Below are positions 9,817-22,384 of a DNA stretch of 64,000 nucleotides, piece after piece. Source of the stretch: Uloborus plumipes. Its lineage: Eukaryota > Arthropoda > Arachnida > Araneae > Uloboridae. The notes beneath the pieces are model-generated. The model was not told the DNA's origin. It made no database searches and saw nothing but the letters and a program-made list of their open reading frames with translations. The DNA is taken from the NCBI GenBank assembly GCA_038373865.1, contig JAXGGA010006595.1, positions 1 through 64,000 on the forward strand, written 5' to 3'. Both the position numbers and the translations under genes were made by a program. How positions within the stretch are numbered: position 1 is the stretch's first letter; every line of letters starts with the position of its first letter.

Positions 9817-11569
9817 CTTTTAAAGGGAAAAAAATAATATAAAGCCAAAAATCGTTTTACTTTTTTTTATTTTTAAACGTTCGTCTTTCGTCAAATAAAA
9901 TCTTCGAGCTAGTACTAGGAGAAGAGCAACATTGTCCCCAAATTTGAAGAAAATGTCAGACAGAATATATATAACAAGGAAATTGTTAGAAAGTCACAGT
10001 GACCTCCCGTAACCTCTCATCGGGATGCTCTCTATGTCATTCATGGGACGTAACGCTAAGAGTCTTGACGTAGCAAAGTTTTGACGATCTTTCCTGGAGA
10101 AAGGCAGCATTGGAAAAGTCGCCACATATATAACTCCTGGCTACGGACCTGGAAATCAAAAATCATTGACACGAAATCGAAAACTGTCACAACTTAGAAC
10201 CGGCAAAATACGAAATCGTCCCAGATGCCCTTTTCTCCATAGGACATTCACGCTCTGTTGGATCAAACACCCCGAAGTAATGAAACAAAAATTAAATCGC
10301 CTAAGATATATCTCTAAGTTGGGACAAAATGGAGCGGAACCTACTTCAATTGAACCCTCCGGCCAAACTTTGAGACTGCTGCCAAGTCCGAGGCATTTGC
10401 TCGCCAATCGCTGGTGACCCACGACGGACGCACATTTCCGTATAACGTCACACGCCCGAAGACAGCAGACGATAGTTTAATTACCGAATCACGCTTCGTT
10501 TGGACTCGAAGGGGGCGGGGTCTCGACTTTTCGGTTTGAATGTAGTCTGTGAAAGGATTTTTAGACGACCTTAACCTTTAGCCGCGACTCATGCATTAAA
10601 GTTTTTTTTCTTTATTTTAATACGCGTGTTATTTTTAATTGTGTGATTTCGTTTATTAAGCTGACGATCATGTCAATTTGTTAATAGGCTATTGTTCTGC
10701 TGGTGATCTTTTTTTTCTTCTTTTTTTTCAACAGGAGTGAAGTTGTTTATTGCTCTTGATAGTAGCTATTGTGATTTACATACATCCTTGGATACAATCA
10801 AGCACAGTAATAGCATAAGAGGAAACAAACTTGAAACTAAACCTTATGTTGAATAAAACAAGAAATAACAAAGCAACTCTCATTATACAGTTAATAGAAA
10901 TCAATGACAAAAATTAAAATTGTATGAAGTATGCATGTGTTACTCTGAAGCAGAATTTCTTTTTCAGCAGTCTGCGACGCAGATTTAAAACCCGAAAAAT
11001 AATCTGCATGATAGAACATTAGATTAATCGAGGACAATATCAACCAGTGGAATATATCAGTCCGTGGGATATTACCTGTGTAATATAAAAACCCAGGAAA
11101 TACAACACCAATCTTCGAACTTTAAGTTTATTTTTTGTTTACTCATTTATTTATTTCGCATAAAGTACGAAATAGTCTGCAGTCTTTCTGAAGAATATGT
11201 GACGTCCGTCGCAGAGTCCAGCTGTTAATGTGACTGGGTAAGTTACAGTGGAAGTTCGAAATCTGGTAAATGTCGAAATCGGCCAGTGAATACCAACACG
11301 CTAAGATATCGGCGAAATATTAAATATTTCCGGTGAATCGCTTGGAAAAGTCGGCACTCTCCAATTCTTTACAAAATATATTTTTAATTTGTGTAAAAAT
11401 GCGTACAATAAATATATTATATGGACACATAAGATGCTCGACTAGAACTAAAGGAGCCTAATTTCTAATAAACCAGTAAAGATCTTGAGTTAGGAACTAT
11501 GTCGGATTTAAAGCACTAAAAATTGTTCTTTCATTAATGCGAATAATTATTCCAACAATATTCTTATTA
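9817..11569. other. Non-coding DNA with one GC-richer patch
   Basis: No gene supported. Frames of 83 and 88 codons overlap on opposite strands at 10156-10422 in a segment of raised GC, but neither shows a domain or splice context. The patch at 10426-10560 is listed separately. Confidence 0.45.
10426..10560. promoter_or_regulatory. Possible regulatory island (CRE-like and GC-box-like motifs)
   Basis: A short CpG-containing patch in AT-rich DNA carries TAACGTCACACGCCC (a CRE-like core, TGACGT on the other strand) and GGGGGCGGGG (a GC box). It could be an enhancer, a weak promoter or a transposon remnant. No exon is linked to it. Motif matches of this length occur by chance, so confidence is low. 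Confidence 0.25.
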
Positions 11570-14072
11570 GACAATATTAGTCCAGGCTAGTGTCCATTGA
11601 AATGTCATCAAACCTAAAATTTTTACATATATGACATTTTTTGGTGGTTTCTATATGAATTCGACCTGCTGATTCCGAATCCGTTGAGTGCCAGACGCTA
11701 AACCTTGAGCATTTTTGTCAAAATGGCGAAATCCAATATGGCTGCTGTAAAAGGTACGAAGCAAATTAATGGAATCGTGCGTGCAATGAAACATTTTATA
11801 CAATTAAAAATGATTGTACTCTTTAGTCAAAATATAATTCTATTGAAAATAAATATTTATGAAAAGTATACGAATAAAAAAAATTATCAAAATGGTAAAA
11901 TTCAAGATGTGAGCCTAAAAAGTTATATGGTTCGATTTTCAGGTATAAATCATTTTTTAAACCGTAATTTACATGAAAATAGAATGTTTTAACAAAGATA
12001 AACGTTTAAAATGCTATATAGGGAGCATAAAAAATGTGATTTAGCCTAAAAATAACACTGTAAAAATATTTAGAAACATTCCAAACTTAAGTTTCGGGAT
12101 TTTGCCGGCTTAAACCAATTTCCTGCAAGAAACAAGTTTCTTTTGCGAAAAAGTTTCCCACATTGATACAAGTTGCATGAATGCGAACTTCTCACTGGTG
12201 TGAAACGTATTTTTAGCTACCAGTTGGAAGATATATCCAACGTGTTTGTTTAGTGTTTCGCCTTCAGCTCGATAATGGATTGTCCAGATTGACTTCACCC
12301 AAGTAAGTGTATGTATAATCTCTCGATATTGTAGTTTTGGATGAATTGCAAACAAATTAGCGGCTCAGCTATTTGCTTGACATTTCTGCCTTAGCAGTAG
12401 CCATATTTGTTAAACTGCTTCAAGAGCTTTCCTGGTAAGCCAGAAAGGTGCCGAACTGCTACCATCAACCTATCTCAGAGTTTTTCGCAAGTTTCTGATT
12501 TATTGCCGCAAAGTGACTGACTTTTGTTTGGAAGCGTTATAAATTCTTTAGCAAGGTTTCTGACCTTCATCAGGAAACTTTCCTGATTTCTTCTAGGTAT
12601 GTTACTGGCAGAAGTTAAGCATATAACTGCCCATTATTTTCCAGGAGTGTTTCGCTTTGTTTTTACTATGAAACTGTTAAGAGAGAAATTGACTTAAAAC
12701 ATACCAGACAAATAAAAACATATTTTCCAGTAGTAATAGAATCGTATGAGAAACAGCACTACAAAAAAAAAAAAAAAAATCCCAATGAAAAAGCGAAAAA
12801 ATGCTTAGGGCTAATGAAATATATTCGATAGATGTTTTGTGATAACTTTAGAAGCGTCTGCGAATCAACCGAACAAAACATTATTACTAAACTAAAAAGG
12901 AGAAAAAAGTCTTGAGACTTTTAAAAATGCCTGTGAGACAGCAGAACAAAAAATTGTTACTACTTAACTAAAAAAATTGCAAAGTTTTCTATTTTGATGC
13001 TTTATTTTAACAGAAAGCCCTTTTTTATTTTACTACTTCAAATGACTGTACAAATCACTATATCTACCATCTCTACAAAAATGTGTTTAGTTTTTTTTTC
13101 CTTTCTTGATACCTTCCAAATTAAAGTAAGTTTCTTTACGGCAAGAAACTGGAAACTTCCCAAAAACTCTTAGATAGGTTGATGGTAACAGTTCAGCAAC
13201 TTTCTAACTTACGAGGAAAGCTCCTGGAGCAGTTTGACAAACATGGCCAGTGCTAAGGCAAAAAATTTCAAGCAAATAGCTAAGCCGCTTATTTGTTTTG
13301 CAATTCATCCAAAACTACAATATCGAGAAATTGCACATACCCTTACTTGGGTCAAGTCAATCTGAACAATCCATAATCCAACTGCATTCGAAACACTAAA
13401 CAAACACGTTGGATATACCTTCCGACTGGTAGCTAAAAATACGTTTCACACCAGTGAGAAGTTCATATTCATGCAACTTGTATCAATAGGGGAAACTCTT
13501 TCGCAAAAGACACTTGTTTCTTGCAGGAAATTGGTTTAAGCCGGCAAAATCCCGAAACTTAAGTTTGGAATGTTTCTAAATATTTTTTCAGTGTTATTTT
13601 TAGGCTAAATCACATTTTTATGCTCCCTGCATATCATTTTAAACATTTATCTTTGTTAAAACATTATATTTTCATGTAAATTACGGTTTAAAAAATGATT
13701 TATACCTGAAAATCAAACCTTACAACTTTTTAGGCTGACATCTTGAATTTTACCATTTTGATAATTTTTTTATTCGTATACTTTTCATAAATAATAATTT
13801 TCAATAGAATTATATTTTGACTAAAGAGTACAATCATTTTTAAGTGTATAAAATGTTTCATTGCACGCACGATTCCATTAATTTGCTTCGTACCTTTTAC
13901 AGCAGCCATATTGGATTTCGCCATTTTGACAAAAATGCTCAAGGTTTAGCGTCTGGCACTCAACGCATTCGGAATCAGCAGGTCAAATTCATATAGAAAC
14001 CACCAAAAAATGTCATATATGTAAAAATTTTAGGTATATGGCCTTCTAGCCTGGACTATATGGACAATATTG
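11570..14072. mobile_element. Fold-back element 2, ~2.5 kb with ~960-bp arms
   Basis: The left arm (about 11570-12535) and right arm (about 13105-14072) are imperfect reverse complements; outer ends share TAGTCCAGGCTAG on the left and CTAGCCTGGACTA on the right. The arms mirror TTCCTGCAAGAAAC... (12120 / 13535) and the short frame starting near 11723 and 13922 (MAKSNMAAVKGTKQ). One arm also carries a frame (12110-12355 minus) broken by a stop in the other arm. This may be relic coding sequence, but I recognise no domain. The ~570-bp centre holds two diverged copies of a segment ending GAACAAAAnATTnTTACTA (about 12840-12975). No target duplication is clear. Confidence 0.85.
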
Positions 14073-16584
14073 GACATAATGGACAATAATATGGGATAAT
14101 AGATTTGCCCCCGATTTGGAATAATTAATAAAATAATTTTGTAATTGATTATTGTAAATTGATGTAAAATCCGTTCTCCCAGATTATTGGGCTTTATGTT
14201 TTTAAGTTCCTTTTCCAACTGCACTAAAGCAACTGATAATACTGAAACATACACCGCTTCAATATGAAAGCGTACATTCGAATAAAAATTAAATGTAAAA
14301 TTGATGATAAACGAAAAAATTGCTTCGGTTTTATATGTTCAAATTAGAACGCATACAAAATAAGTAAATTATATAAGATGAATTTTATAGAGGTTTTTTT
14401 TTATTGTAAAAGAACTTATTCAGACTTGATCTTTTATTTCGCAAGGACGAATTAAATTTAATTTTTAATTTTTTCCAAATAAAACAACGAATGCCTTTTT
14501 TTTAAGTTACGAAGAGAATATTCAGATGCGTTGACCCGAAAATTTTCAATAAAGTATTTATTTTTAATTTAAGAAAAGGAAAAGAAAGAAAGAAATACTT
14601 TTTTCTTTTGGGGATACTTTTTTCTTTCAGTATTCACTTCGTAGCACGCTGGGGGACAGTAGTGATGAAGTGCGAAATCTCTCAAAGAATACTGGTATAG
14701 CATTTTCCAACACTTAAAAAAAATGTAGACTGTGTGAAAATGTCTAATACATACACTTCTTGGGAGCGGAGGGGACAAACAAAGCAGAAAAAAAAAAATG
14801 GAAATCAGTTTGACCGAGTTTCTTCTCCTTCACCGTGTCTATAAGACGCATGATTCAAGAATAATACAAACATTTCTTTTCGGTACGTGCCGACAGCTTT
14901 TAAATTTTGTTCTTATCTTTCTTTCTTTTTTTTAACAAGATGATTTCTTCCTGACATTTTTCAACACAATTTTAGTGACCTCAGAAAATGAACTACTTTT
15001 CAATGCATGTCCCTTTCAAAAAAAAATCATAAATAAATAAAATTTAGAGTGATTTGTGTTTATTAAATACACATTTGAACTTTTGTCACTTTGAAAAAAA
15101 TCACATAATGTATTTTTAAATCGTGAGAAAAAAAAGAATATGTCATCAATCTTACAAGGAACAAATAAACTTTCTCTTTCAATTTCGTGAAAATTCGGTT
15201 GAATGTAAGTATAATTTAAAGTTTTATTTCATTTATTTTCGTGTTATGTACCGTGGTGTAATCTTTGTTTAACGTATTGCGTTCTTTAGCTTGTTTAATC
15301 ATCGAATGGCTTAATCAGAGCTTCAACTGTATGAGAGCTCACGGGTACTCAGTTCTGATATGTTGTTATTTTTTTTCTCGATCAATGTTTACGTACCAAA
15401 CGGAATTTCAGAGTATTTAAACAGGAAAATAGGTTCTGTAAAATACAAGTTTGCTCTGTTCCCTGGGCAGGTAAACTACAGAATCTACAAAAATGAATTT
15501 TTGAGACATTTGAAGAAACGCTTTTCTGACCGGACAGGTACGCTAGTAAAATGTTAGAATTCGACGTACTTTTCGCGTTTTATTTTAGCTGAAACCAAGT
15601 AAGCATGTTTGTATAGTGAAGCCAAAGCAAAATAGATGGAAAAATGCCCGTATAATAGTAATAAAATAAAAAAAATATTTTAAAAAAAGAAAAAAAAAAA
15701 AAACGAAAAATATGCAGATACTGCTTTCTACCATCCCTAGGGCAGTCTTGCACAATTTTGTGTTAGAAATTAATCCCAGAGCTTAATCAAACATTTTATT
15801 TGTAATGATAGTTAAAAATGAAACACGTAATTATAATCTGAATTTCTTAATTGAGATAAAAAATAAGCTTTGGAATCAACACATTTCGTCGGGTATGTCT
15901 CATTTGATTTACCTGTTATTAGAAAAAAAGACATTCTTCAAAACTGACGAAATAATAACTAACCCAAAATCTACCGTCTCATTTTCATACCAACCATACC
16001 TGTGACATTCGCAGAATCTCTTTTATATTAAAACTCTCACTAACTTAACATAAACGGCGCATAAAAGTCCCCCAATAAGATTTATTTTTTGTCACTCTCT
16101 ACAGACACAGCCCATTAAAAAAACATACGTCTTCCGTTTTAAGAGTCGTAAACCATCCGCCGGAACAGGCATCACCTCACAAAACAAACTGCAAAATTTC
16201 TCGCCACAGGTTAGGGCAGCGGTACATATTTTAGATATTCAGAAGACCACAAGATTAACGTAGAAAGGTTGAATTTCTTAACTGTAAATAACAGAGTACA
16301 AAGGCTATAAAGCAGAGTGCAAACAATGCAGTGGGATCAGAGTTCAAGCATTATTATGGCGTATGCCTAAGTTGATGTAATCGCACGGAGAGGAGTGTCT
16401 TCCGTTTGATATATTGGGCCTAAAAGGCCACACTCCTTATCGCGGCGATAAATTAGGAAACAAGGACTAAGACAGTCGTCACCGTTATTTTAATATCGTG
16501 GAAAGTTAATAAAGATGGCTCTGTGGAAAGGTTTCCATTTTCTGCGAATTTCTCTTAGTGCGGGAGATATGAAACTTTGCCATA
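14073..16584. other. Non-coding AT-rich DNA
   Basis: No gene supported. Short TGGACA(A/T)AAT repeats at 14056-14093 overlap the fold-back edge. Poly-A/poly-T tracts lie near 14795 and 15688-15703. Frames of 60-75 codons here are isolated and low-complexity. Confidence 0.5.
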
Positions 16585-16977
16585 CATTGCAAAAATAAGC
16601 TGTTGTTTTCACAGTATAATACTGGCAGCAGAGGCTCCAGTTTAAAACTGTAAATCACAGTATTAAACTGTAAAACTAGCTATTTTGCAACTTATCATTG
16701 TAAAACTAGCCATTTTACAGTTTATTACTGTAAAATTAGCAATATTGCCATAAAATTTACCGTATTATACAGTAAAAACAACAGTATAATACTGGCGGCA
16801 GATGTTCCAGTTTAAAACTGGAAAATGCACAGTAATAAACAGTGAAACAAGCAATTTACGTGTACTACTTTAAACAAGCAACTACAGTCAACTAATGTAA
16901 ACTTAACAATTCCACAGTTTATTACTGTAAAATCAGCTGTATTATACTTTAAAATAACTAATCTATTTTTTACAGTG
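16585..16977. mobile_element. MITE family A, copy 2
   Basis: Starts CATTGCAAAAATAAGCTGTT and ends ...TCTATTTTTTACAGTG, the same termini and orientation as the copy at 154-525. It includes the GGCAGCAGAGGCTCCAG block twice and the ~30-bp ACTGTAAAA palindromic units. It is flanked by TA on both sides (16583-16584 and 16978-16979), the only family A copy with a clear TA pair, so TA may be the duplication or a coincidence. Confidence 0.83.
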
Positions 16978-17924
16978 TAAGCAGGGATGCTAGTATTGTT
17001 GAAGTGAAAATTTCTATAGGCGGGATGGACATTTTTTTGAGATGGGAAAAAGCAATTGAACTCACGAAACTTACCGGTTATCGTTACCGACACGTCTGTA
17101 TATAAGTATGTACATATATTGTGCATGTACGTACACAGATACATATGCGTGTCGGCATTTTTTGAGATGGAAAAAAAACCCGCTAACGATTCAAGAAATA
17201 CACATGTATTTTTTCAAGTTCTCACTTTTCTGTCGGCCCTCCCGGAATTTTACTATTTCTTTCTTAATTTCTTTTTTTTTGCTAAGAGATTATTTGGCTC
17301 ACATACGATACTTACTTAAAGAAACTCAGATAAATTTCAGACTAAATGCTTCTATAATTTTACTGCGTAGTTATTGTTATAACTAAGAAAGCTTATGTGA
17401 ATTGCTCGATTCTTAGTACCTGTAGTACCTTCCTGTTTAAATCCTACAACGATAATTAAAAATAAGTAATTTCTTTAATTCATATCCTTTACACTTGTGA
17501 TATGTTTTAAGAGACACTACGATTATTTTTGGTACTATTAAAAAAAAGAAAGAAAAGAAACTTTAAAATAAAAATAAGTTTGACTAAATATACAACAATA
17601 AACATAAAATGCAAAAATCAGAGCTTAATAGAGTGTACTGAGCTAGACTGAAAAACGTATAGCATGCCTAATGTAGCGTTTGATTAAAGAAACTAAACTT
17701 GTTCGTATACCTGCAATATTTTGCACTATTCCTGGGTTGTATTTATTATTTTGTTAAAATATATATATTTATCTTTTTCCTGGGAATTTTTCTTAACTGG
17801 CACATACGCAGCGCATCAGTATGTACTCCAGATTGATTTCATGACTCTTCCCTCATATGTCCTTTTATTTGGAAGTAATCAGTTAATAACAAGTTACCCT
17901 TTAGTTCTGTGCTAGGAAAATATA
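16978..17924. other. Non-coding DNA
   Basis: No gene seen. A short direct repeat (CATTTTTTTGAGATGG-like) occurs at about 17030 and 17157, bracketing a TGTACATA-rich quasi-palindrome at 17096-17150. Confidence 0.45.
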
Positions 17925-18564
17925 CAGGGTGTCCACTCCAATCGTGGACCAATAGCTAATTTCTAAACCGTTAGAGATAAGCATATAGTTTATTTAGGAA
18001 AAAATCTCCAAATTATGAAAGAAATTTTGGGTCTATTCAATTTTTTTCAAAAAATCAAATTTTGAAAGAGTTACGAAATTTAAATTTTTACACAGCCCCC
18101 CAGTCCTATCAATCATATTTAGTAAAACATTCTTGACACTGTAACGTTTAAAACTAAAAAAAATCACTCTTCTACCACAAAAATTGACCGAGTTATGACG
18201 TTTTGAAAAATCAAGATTTTGCATTGTTTCATGACGTCATCGAGAGATCGCTTATGCGAAATCCTTCAAAATCTTGATTTTTTAAAACGTCATAACTCGG
18301 TCAATTTTTGTCGTAGAAGAGTGAATTTTTTTTAGTTTTAAACGTTACAGTGTCAAGAATGTTTTACTAACCATGACTGATAGGACTGGGGGGCTGTATA
18401 AAAATTTAAATTTCGTAACTCTTTCAAAATTTGATTTTTTGAAAAACATTGAATAGACCCAAAATTCCTTTCGTAATTTGGAGATTTTTTCCTAAATAAA
18501 CTATATGCTTATCTCTAACGGTTTAGAAATTAGCTATTGGTCCACGATTGGAGTGGACACCCTG
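17925..18564. mobile_element. Fold-back element 3, 640 bp, CAGGGTGTCCACTCC termini, TA flanks
   Basis: Arms of about 300 bp are nearly perfect reverse complements around 18225-18265. The terminus CAGGGTGTCCACTCCAATCG is mirrored exactly at the right end. Each end adjoins TA (17923-17924 and 18565-18566), fitting a TA-target element. Both arms contain CCGAGTTATGACGTTTTG or its complement. Arm identity is much higher than in the other fold-backs here, so this copy looks young or conversion-maintained. Any transcript would fold into a long near-perfect duplex. Confidence 0.9.
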
Positions 18565-18566
18565 TA

Positions 18567-19866
18567 TATATATCCTAAAAGTTTTAACAAAAAGTCTTAA
18601 TCTATTTAGAATTAACAAATTATTCCAAGTCGATTGTTTGCTTCTAATTTACGTATAATCATATTTCATGAAGAACAATAAATTTGTTACGTTGCGCTCC
18701 AAAGGCATCACGTCCAAGTCCATTTAACTCATTTGACGCATGAATTTCTTCAGTAAATAATGTAGAAAGCGTTACGAATGCTGTCTTTTAGGGCTCCAAG
18801 TGGGACAGCAGTCTAAGTCAATTTGTCTCATCTATTACACAAATTTCGTTAGCAAATTTATCAACGAGCATCAAAGATATTTGGACTTAGAAAGCAGGCG
18901 AAACTATACAGTTCAAGGCAATTAGCATCATCTGACAAATCAATCCCATCAAACAAGTACGCTAACAGTGTTAAGCTGTTGTGTCTTATTGTTATTAAAA
19001 CAGCAGCAGTCCAAGTAGATTTCATTTGTACATTATTTACGGATGGAATATGTGTAAGTTTCGAGACGAATTTAAAAAGGCAAAAAAAAAAAAAAAGTCT
19101 TTTGTAACCGGTACATGTGATTATCACTTCTCCTATCTTTTTCTCAAAGCTAACACTATATCTCACTCCTAATTCCCAACACTTCAAAAACGAAGAAAAA
19201 TCTTACGTTCGAAGGAAGATTCAAAATAGAAAAAGAAAAATCCGCTCCGTTAATCCTGAAATTATAAATGGCGAAGGGAGGATTCCTACGCTCACGCAAA
19301 AGAGTTCTTTCCCCGAAGAATTCAATGAACTAAAACTTTTGCTTCGATTGCACGGAAAAAGCAAATGAGGGTAATATTTTAAAAGGCGACCAAAGCTTAT
19401 CCGAACGTACATTAATTTTAATCTACGTGCAGAAAGAATACGAAAAAAGGAAAGCAGTAAATCGTTCTAATCATTTTCAAACCAGCATATTTTTCATTTA
19501 TTTTTACTTCATACGTACTTTTTCGCTTTCCCCAAATGTCGCGGCGCACAGCGACAAAGAAATTGGTTGTCCATGAAAGGATGATATTAATGAACTTTCC
19601 GGGAGTATTAATTACCCTCGCTGTAGTCCCTGGCTTAAGGCGGTGCGAAGAGTTGTTTTGCTATTATTATGTGTGTGTGTGAGCGCCGCTTTTTATTTCC
19701 TGCTCTCTTAATATTGAAGAATCAAGCTTGAAATTGCGCTTTGAAAAGGCTGGGCATTGTTTTGGGAGATTCCTGCCCTCAGGTTGAACCTAATTAATGT
19801 TCACCAACTATCACGAGAATAGACAGCATCAGGCTGCGCTCCGCGTAGGTTGTTGCCTCGCAACCC

Positions 19867-19867
<1 letters not shown>
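18567..19867. other. Non-coding DNA
   Basis: No gene supported. Frames of 108 codons minus (18861-19187) and 83 codons plus (19117-19368) overlap with no recognisable domain, and the former includes a translated poly-A run. A GT-rich tract lies at 19671-19684. Confidence 0.45.

Positions 19868-19909
<42 letters not shown>
19868..19909. repeat. Poly-T tract, ~42 nt
   Basis: An uninterrupted T-run preceded by a small GGTTGTTGCCTCGCAACC stem. It could be the complement of a retroposed poly-A tail whose body lies to the right, but I see no recognisable body or target duplication. Assembly slippage is also possible. Confidence 0.9.
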
Positions 19910-20224
19910 CTGTAATTTAGAATAATTTTTCAAGAGGCTTCAAAAATATGAGCAACCATTAGTAAAATAAATAAATAAATAAAAATAGCGCATTTTCGAA
20001 AATAAATAAAGAAAAAGGATTTTCAAAAAACAAAAAATAAACAAAAAAAATACACACACACAATTTTAATATATTTATTTTGGAATATGGGCATTAGAAG
20101 CTATCTTAGATTTTCGCGAACAAAGAGCACTAGTTTTAGCAATTTGAGTCTCCAGAGTGATTTTAGTAAAATCCATGAAAAATTAGCGAACTTCAATTAA
20201 GTACTTTCCTGCCTTACCTGTACT

Positions 20225-20385
20225 TAGAATTTCATTCATTTTGAATTTTTCCGGGGGGGGGGGGGCTTTATACTAAATGCAAATTTTATCAGAAAGCAAC
20301 AAAAGCCACGTCCACTTATACGAAAAGGAATATTTTTTCATATTTGGGGGGTGGGGGGTAGGGGAGCAATTGAACCCTTCTCACT
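20225..20385. mobile_element. MITE family C, copy 3 (inverted, degraded)
   Basis: ATTTTGAATTTTTCCGGGGG with a G-run at the left and GGGGAGCAATTGAACCC at the right are the reverse-complement order of the motifs in the copy at 8447-8619. Terminal CAGGCCCG ends are not intact, so boundaries are approximate. Confidence 0.45.
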
Positions 20386-21843
20386 TCCTACATGAATGAC
20401 CTGCCTTTGCCGTGGCAATGCTATAGTAAAGGCATTACTTGATTTTAATCCATTACACCAAAAATCTAGCTCTTTCATGATCACATATTTCTTACTATTC
20501 TTTGGTTCGCTTTGAGGGGGGGGGAATAGAAACTGCATAAGCCAGCGACTTCTGCCCTTTCTTTTCTAAACGAAAGTTGTGGCCCCTAAATAAAGTGTTT
20601 TGTCGTGCAAAGATTCACTTCTCTATTGAATTGAATTAATAGCTTTCTTGACATAAAAATATGGTAAAACTACTGCTAATTCAATTTAAAAAAAATGTGC
20701 CTTACGCCCTTTCTGAAATAATCGGTTGCTTGTTTTACCATCATTAAACTCTTGAGATTTATAATGGCACTCCAACAAAACACATCATTTTTGCTTTCTC
20801 TCAGAGCTAAATCATTTTACACCAAGGAAAAAAATAAGATTTCGACAGTTTAATATTTTTGGGGTATACAATTCTTTTAATATGAGTGAAAAATGTCTGC
20901 AAATGCTGGATCAAGCTGAATTTCTAGCCTGTAAAGCTGTGCTGTAGTTTTGAAAAAAAAAAAAAAAAAAAAAAAAAAGCAAAACATGCATTGCGACGAG
21001 CCTCAAAACCAGTAAATTCACCACTGATCAGCAACAGAGTGTTACAGAAATGTAAGCACCATGATTTTACATGTTTTATGCAGGTTAAGCAAGGAGGTAA
21101 ATTCGGCACCCCCCACCCTCCACACACATTGCATTTGTTAGAAATTATATTTATAAGTCATGGTTCATAACTGTAATTTTAAATTTTTCACATTTCTCAA
21201 GAAGCACTTGAAAATAAAATTAATTTTGTTTTTTTTTTAAGAAATGAATCATGCAATTTTTTGGGAGTAGGGGCCCCCAACAAAGCGGGGCCCTAAGCTA
21301 CGGCTTGCTTGGCTTCTGCTTAAATCCTGCCTTGGAGAATTAACATAGATTGAAATAACATCAAATTTTTCGAATTATTCTTATCGAGAGTTACAGGAAT
21401 TATAAGAACAATAACTTTCCGAGAAGCGTTTATGACGCAGTCCCGATCAATCGTTAAATAGTTTTTTAAATATATCCTCAAGCAAACAGAGCTATAAATC
21501 TGACGAATAAGTTGAAATCACATTTCAACCAATTACACAAAGGACTGTTGTCCTTGCTTTAATATAATTGGTGGACGTGTGATTACGTTTCGCACGCTCT
21601 CGTGACTTGAGAGTAATATACGTTCTAAGGCTGATAAATTGGAAGATGATTGGAAAACAAAGCCAAATATAGTTTTGCAATAATGCGATTTATTTTTCGC
21701 AAGAACGTCTAAAATATTTAAAAACAAAAATAGTTCGATTTTTTGACGAATGTTCTTAAATGAAAATTTGTGAAAGAATAGTTATGTATTTATTAGAAGT
21801 GCACTGTTAAAACTTCATGTGGTATCCTTTCGTGTAAAACGTT
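20386..21843. other. Non-coding DNA with transposon-like fragments
   Basis: No gene seen. There is an A-run at 20954-20978. A GC-rich fragment at 21268-21335 (GGGGCCCTAAGCTACGGCTT) resembles a dispersed repeat, but I found no partner in the window. Confidence 0.45.
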
Positions 21844-21847
21844 TTAA

Positions 21848-22380
21848 CCCTTTATGTACTAAATTAAGTTATTAATGATTTTTTATATATTTTTTTGGTT
21901 TTTTTCGTTGAAAATACATCAAAAACATATTTATCAAGTAAAAAAATTTTGAAAATTTTGGGGGTCAAAGGACCCCTATGCCTTAGGGCCCCCAAGAAAA
22001 CGGTTTCCGATCGCAGGTACCATCTGTTGGCCTTTCAGCAAAGTACAAGGAGTGGTACTTAAAAGCTTCAGCATGATTACAGCTATTTAGGATTCATAAT
22101 ACTAAATTAATAAAAGCGGGACTTCCGAGTCCCGCCGGGGCATAAGTGTTACCTACGGGCATAAGATATACCTATATAAGTCGGGGCATAGATTAAATCT
22201 ATGCATTATAATGCCAATCTAAATGTGGTGCAGTAGTCTCTCAAAAATCCGAGGTATTTGGGGCTCACGCTACCTCAGATTACTGAAAACTCGGATTATC
22301 CGGAAAAAAAATTTAGCGGTAGAAGCGTAAAACTAAATTAATAAAAGCGGGACTTCTGAGTCCCGTCAGTGCATAAAGGG
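21848..22380. mobile_element. piggyBac-like non-autonomous element, 533 bp, exact TTAA duplication
   Basis: The termini CCCTTTATGTACTAAATTAA and its right-hand counterpart (GTGCATAAAGGG) are inverted, and both sides carry exact TTAA (21844-21847 and 22381-22384), the signature of piggyBac insertion. The block containing AATAAAAGCGGGACTTC-GAGTCCCG occurs twice (about 22108-22147 and 22338-22376), each a strong GCGGGACT/AGTCCCGC hairpin. The first copy ends GCATAAGTGTTAC, like an older internal terminus. Between them is CGGATTATCCGGA-type sequence resembling a pogo-like end. No coding capacity. Confidence 0.85.
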
Positions 22381-22384
22381 TTAA

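Noticed and set aside
11705..13942. Near-identical MAKSNMAAVKG frames on opposite strands
   Set aside because: Mirrored arms of fold-back 2; similarity follows from the inverted repeat. One arm's second frame is broken by a stop in the other.
19868..19909. Poly-T read as the complement of a processed pseudogene tail
   Set aside because: No recognisable gene body or target duplication on the right side.
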